Below are positions 1 through 9,584 of a stretch of DNA of 64,000 nt, in pieces. The position numbers and the translations under genes are program-made. Source of the stretch: Macrocybe gigantea (Eukaryota; Basidiomycota; Agaricomycetes; Agaricales; Callistosporiaceae). Below the pieces are notes generated by a model, which was not told the origin of the DNA, searched no databases, and saw only the letters and a list, made by a program, of their open reading frames with translations. Positions within the stretch are counted from its first letter, which is position 1; each line of letters starts with the position of its first letter. The stretch spans positions 1 through 64,000 of the forward strand of contig SJRY01000059.1 of assembly GCA_011319805.1 (NCBI GenBank). The letters run 5' to 3'.

Positions 1-1935
1 TAAAATGGATGCGGTCAGGCGAAGTTCTAGGGATAAAGATCAAAAACGCCTACCGAATGAACCGTCAATACAAGTCCAGGTCGTAGCGTCCGGCGATTGG
101 CACAAGAGACAATGGAGCGCGGGTCTTGATCCAAATACGTCGAGATCGAAGACGTCCAGTCATTCAATCAAGGACAGACGTCAAGTCATGTCCTGGAAGC
201 AACCCGACATCCAGTCAGGGTTGCTGTCCCAACGATAGGCGAGGAGAGGGGAGCGGAAGAGAAGCGGGAGAGGGAGGGAGCGAGGGGAGGCGGAGAGCTG
301 GAGAGCGGAAGGGAGGGAAGGAGGAATGACGGAACGGAGGTAGGAGGGACTTGGCCAAATTTCGTCAAGTCGGTGCAAACAAAGGACGCGCTGCTGACAA
401 AGAGTGCAAACAACGCAACACAAACGCCCGGCCGACCGACTCAATCTTATCTTTCCTCCTCCTCGCTTCTCGTCGCCTCTTTCTTGCCTCCTCGTCGCCT
501 TCGCCGCCTCATTGTTCTCGCCTCAACCCGGTGCCCAAGTAAGTCCTCCCCCTTCTCTTTTCCCTTCCCTCCCTCCTCCGACGTTTAGGCGAGCTCGGGC
601 TGACTTGAAGTCGCTCGAGCTCGTCTTTGACGGTCCTGACATGTTGTCGGACTGTCTGCTAGTATGACTTGACGTCTACTAGCCGTCGTTGACGCTCATT
701 TCCTTCACGTCCGGTATCGCCTTGCCATCGCTATCCGTCGTCGATGGCTGCCCCTTCTATTCCCGTATCGTCCTGCCGTTCTTGTCCGTCATCGACGGTC
801 GTTCCTTCCACGTCCCATCCGCCTTGGTATTGCTAACCGTCGCCGACTCCCGCCATCGCCCTGCACTGACCTCTTCAATACCGTATCACCTCACCGTTGT
901 TGACGTCTGCCTCTTCCGCACCCATATCGCCTTGATATGCTGTCCGTCGCCGACGCCCGCCTTTCGTCATCGCCCGACCGCTTCTTTACCGTATCGTTCC
1001 GCTACCGTTCCGTCTTTCTTGACGCCTGCCTTCTCCACATACGTATTGCCTTGGCATCTTCCATCATCACCTCGACTGTATCATCCCGCCATTGCCGTCC
1101 GTCATTGACGCCTCCCTCTTCCAAACCTGAACTGTCTTGCCACCCTCCGCCATCGCCTCGACCTCTTCTCTACCGCATCACCCCACCGTTACTGTCCGTC
1201 GTCCACGCCCGCCTTTTCTACTTTTCTACATATGTAGTTGCCGTCTTTCATCATCACCCTGGCAGCTGTTGCCTTCCGTCATTGACGCCCGCCTTTTCCA
1301 CACACTTATTGCCTTGCCGCCATCTTCCGTCATTGACGCCCACCTCTTCCACACCTGATTTGCCTTGTCACTGCCCTCCGTCATCCCCTCGACGTCTTCT
1401 ACACACGTGTCACCTTGCCACCGTCTTCCATCGTCGCCTTGGCTGCTCTGGCCATCCGTCGTTGACGCCCGCCCCTCCACCTCTGCATTGCCTTGCTGCC
1501 ATCTTCCGTTATCGCTCGCCCTTGTCGTCCGTCATTGACGGTCGTTTTCTCCACGTCCGATCATGACTGCCTCTCAACTCTTTATACCCATATGACCCTG
1601 CTATCTTTGTCCTCACATCTTCTCAGACGGTAGCGCAGTTCTTTTTCTTTTTGGTGAGTCTGTGATTGTCTTGATCAATTCTGCAGAACTAATCGCCTTT
1701 TTGTTTTGTTTGGACAACCTGTCAATCCTACAAAGACGAAGCCTCCGCAATCGGTGAGTAAATCTCTTCGTTTGACTGCTATTATTGTACAATATCTCAC
1801 AATCCTTCTCAGAAATGTCGCAAAATGATATCGACCTCTTGGGCGGCTAAGGCTTATACAGCACGCCAATTAACCGCTCCCTACTAACCTCTCAATGCTT
1901 ATGATAAAAAAGTCGCGGCTTGTATTGGAGTTACA
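1..1935 (+). repeat. Segmental duplication, copy 1 (left end cut by window)
   Basis: This stretch matches 3107-4905 nearly base for base, with an offset of about 3106. It contains a unique-looking 5' block (1-650), a GC-rich minisatellite (about 700-1560), a short AT-rich block with an intron-like GTGAGT, and the first codons of a gene. Similarity stops at about 1935, where copy 2 continues into an intact gene. The arrangement suggests that the 5' region and start of the 4766 gene were tandemly duplicated. The left limit cannot be judged because the window begins inside the copy. Confidence 0.85.
700..1560 (+). repeat. GC-rich minisatellite (copy 1)
   Basis: Imperfect tandem units of roughly 50-60 bp are built around CCGTCATTGACGCCCGCC followed by TCTTCCACACC-like pyrimidine-rich text. 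Units vary in length and sequence. Open frames in it are long only because the repeat lacks stops; I see no protein features. Confidence 0.75.
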
Positions 1936-1940
1936 TTAGT
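1815..1940 (+). pseudogene. Truncated first exons of the 4766-6871 gene family
   Basis: An ATG at 1815 begins a peptide matching the first residues of the intact gene at 4766 (MSQNDIDLLGG versus MLQNDIDLLGG), but a TAA follows at 1848-1850. The intron seen in the intact copy is shortened here, and the following text (AACCTCTCAATGCTTATGAT) matches exon 2 for about 50 bp before similarity ends. It is a broken 5' fragment left by the duplication. Confidence 0.7.
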
Positions 1941-3106
1941 GCGTTGGTGGCGCTCGTTCTCTTCGCTATTCTAAGGTCCTTGTACCTCAGCGTGAGTCCT
2001 CAAATATCATCTGCAGCCCCGTCTCAAACGTTTTGGCATTCACTCTCAAACTAGTTCGGCCCTAACTCCTTGGTTCTATCTCTCGGATGCCACTGCCTAA
2101 CTTACGTGGATACGTCCGCTACGCAACTACCTAAGACATCTTCGACTGCCCTAGGCAAATCCCAACCATCTGTTTTGTTGATAATGGTACTGTACCGTAA
2201 CTGTTACTGTTTAATAGTCTACTGGTAGGTTGATTAAGATTTATGGCCGAATCAAAACTGTCAGTAATCCTCTGATATTTAGTATTGTCCTTGACGACCT
2301 GTTGCTATGCATTGTCATAAAACCGTACCGATTTCCTTGCTGCCGAATATTAATGCGCTTGAATTCGAATGCCCGCATCGATTATATATATAGTTCTCGC
2401 AAGATAATATTTCGTGATAAATCGGATGGATTATCATCTACAACTTGACTATAAGCAATATGTGAATAGACGCAGCAAAATAAATTAATCGTCGCTGCTT
2501 AGTCGTCAGTTGGACTGTTTCAAATGCAAAGTCAGAGAATGCTTACTTGTTCGAAATCCGGATAGGCTTGGTGTTCGCAGGAATATGAGGAGCCGGACCT
2601 CTTGAACCTAGTGAAAGACGAGTAAATGCCGCCATTAGATCATTTACTTGTCACGAGTTTGGTGTCGATAAGGAAGGAAAAGATGCTGATCATGAAGCGC
2701 TTTATCCCAGTCAACCGGAATCAGAAAATCAACGCCAACTCGTATGTTTTCCAAAAGTCTAATATAGGATTATGTAATAGATCACATGCACAGGACATTT
2801 TCATCTCGTTCACGTGAAACGCAATACCGACGCGGCAAAGTAAAAGAAACTGCCAGTCTATTGGAACAGAAAAGGAAAAGGCCTCACGACCAACTATGGA
2901 GAAATCGTGCTCTAAGGTCATTCGGCAGAACGATATAAAAAGAAACCAAAAAGAGAAGGAAAAAAAGATCTGGGTCACGACTGTATGTAGAACTGCGATT
3001 CACCTTAATAGCGATAGAACAGTTCGTCGAATGCCCGGGTGGCGTAAGAGATGAACTCCCAGAACGTTGAGGGGAAAGTCTGGCGTTAGCATGCGTAGGC
3101 AGCGTA
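1941..3106. other. No recognised gene
   Basis: Spacer between the two duplicated copies. It is AT-richer than its flanks, and the only open frames are under 90 codons with no recognisable motif. The last ~100 bp may belong to the repeat unit to the left of what is visible in copy 1. Confidence 0.5.
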
Positions 3107-4905
3107 TAAAATGGATGCGGTCAGGCGAAGTTCTAGGGATAAAGATCGAAGAGCTTACCGAATGAACTGTCAATACAAGTCCAGGTCGTAGCGTCCGGCG
3201 ATTAGCACGAGGAGACAACGGGAGTGCGGGTCTTGATCCAGATGATCGTCGAGATCGAAGACGTCCAGTCATTCAATCAAGGACAGACGTCAAGTCATGT
3301 CCTGGAAGCAACCCGACATCAAGTCAGGGTTGCTGTCCTAACGATAGGCGCGGTGAGGTGAGCAGAAGAGAAGCGGGAGGGGGAGGGAGGAGCGAGGAGG
3401 AGCGGGGAGAGCGGGAGAGCGGAAGGGAAGACGGATGACGGAACGGAGGTAGGAGGGACTTGGCCAAATTTCGTCAAGTCGGTGCAAACAAAGGACGCGC
3501 TGCTGACAAAGAGTGCAAACAACGCAACACAAACGCCCGGCCGACCGACTCAATCTTATCTTCCTCCTCCTCCGCTTCTCGTCGCCTCTTTCTTGCCTCC
3601 TCGTCGCCTTCTCGCCGCCTCATTGTTCTCGCCTCAACCCTCGGTGCCCAAGTAAGTCCTCCCCCCTTCTCTTTTCCCTTTCCCTCCCTCCGACGTTTAG
3701 GCGAGCTCGGGCTGACTTGAAGTCGCTCGAGCTCGTCTTTGACGGTCCTGACATGTTGTCGGACTGTCTGCTGGTATGACTTGACGTCTACTAGCCGTCG
3801 TTGACGCTCATTTCCTTCACGTCCGGTATCCTTGCCATCGCTATCCGTCGTCGATGGCCGCCCCTTCTATTCCCGTATCGTCCTGCCGTTCTTGTCCGTC
3901 ATTGACGGTTGTTTCTTTCATGGTCCCATCCGCCTTGCTATCCGTCACCGACGCTCGCCTTTCGTCATCGCCGCGCCCTCTTCTATACCGGTCTCGCCAT
4001 CCATTGTTGACGCCTGCCTCTTCCGCACCCATATCGCCTTGCCGCCATCACTTCGACTGCATCATCCCACCTTGCCGTCCGTCATTGACGCCCGCCTCTT
4101 CCACACCTGCCACTCTCCACCATCACCTCGATTTCTTCTATACCGTATCGCCTCACCGTTCCGTCCGTCGTCGACGCCCGCCTTTTCCACATACGTCTTG
4201 CCTTGCTGCCATCTTCCATCATCGCCCTGGCTTCCGTTGCCTTCCGTCATTGACGCCCGCCTCTTTCTCATTCACGTTGCCTTGCCACCACCCTCCGTCG
4301 TCACCTTGACTGTATCATCCCACCTTTGCCGTCCGTCCTTGATGCCCACCTCTTGCACACCTGAATTGTCTTGCCACTCCCCTCCGTCTTCGACGCCCGC
4401 TTCTTCTACGCACGTCTTGCCTTGCCACCATCTCCCATCATTGCCTTGGCTGCTCTGGCCGTCCGTCGTTGACGCCTGCCCGTCCACCTCTGCATTGCCT
4501 TGCTGCCATCCTAACCGTTATCTCGTCCGTCATTGACGGTCATTTTCTCCACGTCCGATCATGCCTCCCTCTCAACTCTTTGTACTCATATGACCCTGCT
4601 GTCCTTGTCCGTCACTGACGGCCGTGTCTTCTCAGACGGTAGTGCAGTTCTTTTTTTTGGTGAGTCTACGATTCTCTTGATCAATTCTGTACAACTAATC
4701 GCCTTTTTTCTCTTGGATTACTGTCAATTTTACAAAGATAGAGCCTCCTACAATCCTCTTCAGAAATGTTGCAAAATGATATCGACCTCTTGGGTGGAAA
4801 AAACTTATACAGTATGCCAACAATCGTCCCTTAGTAATACTCTTCTGATGACATTTCCAGAACCTCTCAATGCTTATGATGGAAAAGTTGCGGCTTTTGT
4901 TGGAG
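3107..4905 (+). repeat. Segmental duplication, copy 2
   Basis: Second copy of the 1-1935 segment. It differs by scattered substitutions and small indels (for example an extra TCGTC near 3250) and by a different number of minisatellite units. Its right end runs into the intact gene at 4766, so it supplies that gene's promoter region, a likely 5'-UTR intron (GTGAGT about 4661 to CAG 4763) and first exon. Confidence 0.85.
3830..4560 (+). repeat. GC-rich minisatellite (copy 2)
   Basis: The same degenerate 50-60 bp unit as in copy 1 (core CCGTCATTGACG followed by CCCGCCTCTTCC). It lies about 200-900 bp upstream of the ATG at 4766. Confidence 0.75.
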
Positions 4906-6871
4906 GAGGGCGATTTGTATGCACAACACCTAATCAGAATCTAATATACCGCCCGCAATTGGAGAACATTGATGTCTCCCTTGGCAAAGACTTTCGTTTT
5001 GGTTTCAATGACTATACTCTTTGGCCCCAGCCTTGGGTCCGGCCGTATCCTCATCTTGGTGCGATCCCCAAAAAACCATTAAATTCAAATGATCCGCTGT
5101 CCATCATGTGGTGGGATCCTACCCCTGCCGACTTCTTGCCTTTAACGGGTGGCCTTGTGAATGGCCTCGGCCAACTTGTGAAAACGAAATTCGATGTTTT
5201 TGAAGGGATGGAACGGGAGATGCAGCGTCGCATCGGACAATATAAGTCATCTACACCAGATCCGAACACTTTCCTTCTTACTCTAGAGCGCACAATGCAT
5301 TACGCATGCGTTCGCCTCGGCTCTCTCTACACAACATATGAACAGATGCGATTCGGCGTAACGGACTTTCAACGCCACTACCTCGAAATGCACGGGCTTT
5401 TGGATTACCTTCAAATCTACAAGCCTCGAATGGACGGTAGACTCCCTCCCGCAACGGATATTGCTAACTGTATTGGTGCTTTCACAAACATTGTCCGCAC
5501 CGCCGAAGACTTGTTCACCGCTGGACTGCCAGTCTGGCTTATTCGGGAAACAAAACTCTTCGCGTCAACTGGGTTCAACTGCAATATCTGGGAAGTTGTC
5601 CCTGTTTCATATGCGCCTAGTCTGATTTGCGTCGAACCCCATAATCCGCCCTTTCCGACCATCTATTCTGGCAGCTCAATGAGCCCCCACAAACACGAGG
5701 CTATCCATCTTTACTGTCGACAATGGCTGACATACCAGGATGCGTTCGGAGATAACCTTGCTCCTTCTGCAAACGATACATCCTCTCAGTCATCCGGTAC
5801 TCTAGCAACTCATCCCCGCAATGCGTTCTCTTTCCAGTCCCACCCCTCCTCAACTATCACGACAGAGCAGAGACAAAATATAGTGAAGGAAACCTATCGT
5901 AAAGACTTCTTTTGCTCTTGCGAATTTATTTCTGACGTAAATCTCTAGCGTCCAAGTCTCAGAAATCTCAAACGGGTGGACGCGATTCTTTTTCCCCTCT
6001 CGAGAATGCCCTCGCACCCTTTTCTATTTCGGCATGGAGCTCTGCCCTTCGACAGGTCGTTCGGCCTATTCAATCTAAATCCAAGACAGCCCACTACACT
6101 TTTCCCGATGGCGGTCTTTTGATTAGCAGCACGAAAGACGAGAGAAAGGCTAAGTTTATCACGTCTTGGTTACGAGCGCGTCATTTCTGGCTCATGCGCA
6201 TCAAGACAGAGAAGCACTTGGCCATGTCAAGTCAATCATGGCGTGACTTTCTGGCCACGGGTCTTAAAATAGATGTCCAAGGAGATTCGCGAGGAGCTAA
6301 ACACTACCGAGCTATGGTGGATACTATGCTACCGAAGTCCGGAAGCTTTGGCGAACAACTCCTCCAAGCCCGCAACAGCTATGGCGAACCTATCATGTGG
6401 CAAGGTGCCGAGTATCTGCCAGAGCGACTACCGCCTGTTCGCGTCATTCAAGAGATCGTCTGGGAGCTTTACGAGCTCAACTTTGCCCACGAATTTTTCT
6501 CCTTGGATCTTCGCGCCTGCGTGGACTTCAACACATCAAATGCAGGTCATCGTTTCTCCCGTCAGGAACTCATTTCGGACTGCTTCGTGCATAATCCGTT
6601 TATATTGCCCATCATTCCCCGATCAAATCAAGGCCTCGCCGCTAATAACATTAGGGATCGACTTCCATACATCATCGCTATGAGCCGTATCCTCCGATCG
6701 TGGAGAGGGTCTCCCTCCATATTTGTCTTATCAAACCGATCTCCTCGGGACATTTCTGATGAGCAGGCAATTGAGCTGGAGTTCACGGTAGCAAAGTTTT
6801 ATACGCAGACCTTTTACGATTATTTCGGACGTGCCGCTCAAATACCTCACCGCCTCTATCCGACTAATTAG
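4766..6871 (+). CDS. Protein of unknown, probably basidiomycete-specific family (668 aa)
   Basis: Three exons fit in phase: 4766-4811, 4861-5898, 5949-6871. The introns are 49 nt (GTATGC...TTTCCAG) and 50 nt (GTAAAG...CTCTAG with a CTGAC branch site). The start is supported by the decayed copy at 1815, which shares it. The protein has no signal peptide, membrane helix or catalytic motif that I recognise. Conspicuous segments are VGGGRFVCTTPNQN near the N-terminus, a Trp/Pro-rich stretch around 75-115 (WPQPWVRPYPHLG, IMWWDPTP), a helical middle, a Ser-rich linker around 340-400, and a C-terminal half with LPPVRVIQEIVWELYELNF and SLDLRACVDF. It looks like an intact member of an expanded fungal family. 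Function unknown; an association with mobile DNA is only suggested by the neighbourhood. Confidence 0.8.
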
Positions 6872-7025
6872 ATACGAACGGACAACGCCTGTATTACAAC
6901 ATCCCTCCCCTGCCGACGAATGAAAAAAAAAACCTTTGCCTCATTTCTGTAATACGTGAAGCGTGTCCGAGAAAGCCTGCAAATGTGACGATCACATATT
7001 GATTGATAGATTCATTTCAAAAAAG

Positions 7026-7154
7026 AGAAGGCGGCTTTCTAGGGACTTGAACCATGTGTTGATCAGGGAGCGATTGCTCGGCAGCGTCTACGACGCTGCC
7101 ATGCAGTGCGCTCCAAGATCAACACATGGTTCAAGCCCTATAAAGCCGCCTTCT
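7026..7154. repeat. Large inverted repeat with inner palindrome
   Basis: Arms of about 39 bp (7026-7064 and 7117-7154) are nearly perfect reverse complements. The loop holds a second perfect palindrome, GGCAGCGTC TAC GACGCTGCC (7080-7100). Each arm includes GGTTCAAG[TC]CCC reading outward, which resembles a Pol III B-box, but no cloverleaf can be drawn. It could be a foldback/MITE-like element or two SINE ends head to head. The right arm is open in the frame that leads into the dioxygenase gene. Confidence 0.75.
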
Positions 7155-7260
7155 TTTGCTGGCTAGTCCGGGACTCAACGACGCCCAATCTCTTCCAATG
7201 CAAAGCGCAAGTGCATTGCACCTTGATTATATCAATATCGCTCACTTTTTCTATCTTTAG

Positions 7261-8823
7261 AACCGCCGTCAAGCTGATAGCTCCCCCGATGCAAAACCCT
7301 CCCATAAGAAAAAACAAAAACTCGAGCTTGCGGTATTTTTTTTTATTATTATTGCGCATACGTACTAATATTAATCAATTTCTAGCCATACGAAGATGAC
7401 CAGGCTGTTCCTCCCCCCATTTTTATTGACGGTATTCCAACGGATCCGCTAATGTCGAACACTGGCTCTACTCGGAGTGAAAACGTCCGTCTAAAAGAGA
7501 CGATCGCACGAGCTAAGAGAAGAGCTCTCAATTTTCTAAAATATTCGGACAAGTATCGCTTACCATTTACGTTGGAAGAGCTTCGGAATATTTCCAAAGA
7601 TCGGCGTACTAAAGATCAACTGCAGGATCATTGCGTATCTCTTCTGGCAGCGGACGTCCCTTCGCGACCATTTTCCGCTCAATATTATGATGCCAGCGGG
7701 CGGCCAATTTTTTTTTACCTCGGCGATCGGTTGAAGACAGACATTCAAGTCAGTCTTGAGCTCGTAGAGGAGGATGCGGCGAATAATATCCAACGCAACT
7801 TTGACGCTCAGCTAACGGAGCGTTCTCTAGCAAGATTAGAAGCGGAGGAGGTTAACGACAAATCAAAATCTGACACAGAGAGGAATATTCTTCATGACGG
7901 TTTGACGGTCACTTCTCTTTTATCTATTTATTAATGCTTAACACTAATGAGGAATTTTTTTAGAGCAATCTACTAGAAAGTTATGCCGAACAAATGCAGA
8001 AATTATTTTCTCACATACAACCAACTCTGAACCAACCCGAAAAGCGCCATGAATGGGACCTGGATGACGAAAACCCGCGGATCAATAGGTATACGGATAC
8101 AGAGACAATGGAAAACATGAAGGAGCGAAAAGGTCTCATGCACCTCGTACACGCTTGGACTCAGCGAGGCAAAGAGAATCAGGTAAGCCCAATATTAACA
8201 TCAAAAAAAAAACTACTAACGAATTCGACAGGGATTGTACCTGTGTTCGCTTTTTACTAAGAGTGGCATCTCAACCATGGCTATCGTTCAATACTATCGA
8301 TTAACACGACCAACCGCTCTTGTTCTCGCAACGATGTTCGAAGTTCTCTTTCCTGGAGTCTACGAAGAATACAAGAAAGCGTTCGAGGCGGGCGTCTGGT
8401 ATTCAGAAGATCCCGGTCCATGGTTAGGCCGCGCATTAATATTCAAGCTTCAAGGCGATCTTCATATAGACGACCGAGATATTGGTCCTTCAGCCTGTTT
8501 TCCGTGCGGCAATTTTAGAGGAGGTGAAATGGTCGTACCTCAGTTTAACATCAAGTTTTCGTAAGTCATAATTTTAATAATTTAGTCTAATTATTTACAA
8601 AGGACTTAGGTATCGTCCTGGGCATGTTTGCCTTTTTTATGCAGCAGACATATACCATGAAGTTGCGCCATTTGAAATGCCAATGAGGGAGAGTGATGAT
8701 ACATTGACGCCTGGGCGTATGAGCTCGGTTTTTTTCTTTCCAGAGCGCAGCTTTGAGATCTTGCGGGATAAGCCAAAGGGATGGGGCAAAGAGACAGGCT
8801 ATGGTATGAATGAACATGTATAA
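7261..8823 (+). CDS. 2-oxoglutarate/Fe(II) dioxygenase-like protein, TET/JBP-like
   Basis: Exons that fit in phase: 7261-7332, 7386-7907, 7964-8182, 8232-8560, 8610-8823; the introns are 49-56 nt. The true start is unresolved: ATG 7453 is the first in-frame Met, but open frame continues through 7386 and 7261 and perhaps into the inverted repeat near 7106. The C-terminal part carries the double-stranded beta-helix signature: HIDD (HxD iron ligands), GGEMVVPQFNIKFS, RPGHVCLFYAADIYHEV with the distal His, then GRMSSVFFF with the basic residue expected to bind 2-oxoglutarate. The N-terminal half is charged and helical. Fungal TET/JBP-like enzymes are expanded in Agaricomycetes and act on methylated bases; assignment to that family rather than another 2OG oxygenase is inference from motif spacing. 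Confidence 0.65.
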
Positions 8824-8984
8824 ATAAAAATACAAGGCGTTATAGAGGGACATAAATTGAGCAAAGAGTAATGACTTGAATCTGAGGGCGTCTAGGACGG
8901 ACAAGATTTGAGCAAAATATAAAAATGTCATGAGTGGGACTTGAACTCAAGGCCTCCCATAACTATTCTATCAAGAGCGTCTTA

Positions 8985-9190
8985 GACGCCATGGATCATG
9001 TGACTACTATGGCATCAGAAATTCATGGCCTCGCAGACGCCATTGATTTCCAGTGCCATGGCAGTCACATGATCCATGTTGCCTGCAAGGCCATGGAGCA
9101 TCAGAAATCCAAGGCCTCATAGACGCCATGGATCACATGACTGCCATGGCACCTGAAATCAATGGCGTCTATGAGGCCACAGATTCAAGC
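8985..9190. repeat. Nested inverted repeats built on CCATGGATCATGTGAC
   Basis: A unit reading catggatcatgtgact...tatggca (about 8991-9018) recurs in reverse complement at about 9053-9081 and again, partly mixed, at about 9119-9160. GCGTCT[ta]AGACGCC/GAGGCC blocks flank each copy. The block just left (8930-8960) contains GAGTTCAAGTCCC on the minus strand, again B-box-like. No protein is encoded; this is probably part of a short non-autonomous element. Confidence 0.6.
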
Positions 9191-9357
9191 ATGCTATGCA
9201 AGTCATCAAGTCAAATCACAGGCGTCTAAGACGGCCACCAAAATGTGTGAGCAAATGTAAGTCAAAGTAATGGCAGGGAAGCCAAGGTAACGCAGAGTAA
9301 CAGAAAGTCATGAAGCAGACGTACTGCCAGAAAAGCTGTTTAGCAGTAAAAAGTACA

Positions 9358-9517
9358 TGTTCTAGCTCATTCTAGCTACAGGAACCACTCATCCTAGCTC
9401 ATCCTAGCAGTGCAAAAAGCCATCCTAGCTCATCCTAGCCATCCAAAAGGCCCATCCTAGCTCACCCTAGCGGCCAGAATTTTCCACCCTAGTCCACCCT
9501 AGCAAGTCTTAATAACC
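9358..9517 (+). repeat. Short tandem repeat, CATCCTAGCTCATCCTAGC units
   Basis: Four imperfect units of about 33 bp, each carrying two CCTAGC cores, end in a block containing CCACCCTAGTCCACCCTAG. The last 66 bp (9452-9517) reappear at 12413-12478. Confidence 0.8.
9452..9517 (+). repeat. 66-bp direct repeat, left copy
   Basis: Starts CCATCCTAGCTCACCCTAG, ends AAGTCTTAATAACC. It is identical to 12413-12478 except for one C/T difference. The bases outside both copies differ. The pair brackets about 2.9 kb containing the 9585-11566 gene. Confidence 0.85.
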
Positions 9518-9584
9518 AAAGTATCCAGTGAGTTGATTTAGGAATTAACTTGATTTTTAAATGATAATTTGCCTTTAATCTTAG

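Noticed and set aside
700..4536. Long Pro/Ser/His-rich frames in the minisatellites (for example 937-1566 and 3832-4536)
   Set aside because: Tandem-repeat text lacking stops; the two copies differ in frame and length, so there is no sign of selection on protein.
7040..7156. Possible tRNA genes (GGTTCAAG motifs)
   Set aside because: No acceptor, D or anticodon arm can be paired; the T-arm stem also fails. At most Pol III-like boxes in a repeat.
9358..9517. Possible CRISPR array
   Set aside because: Units are contiguous and imperfect, without unique spacers, and the DNA is eukaryotic.
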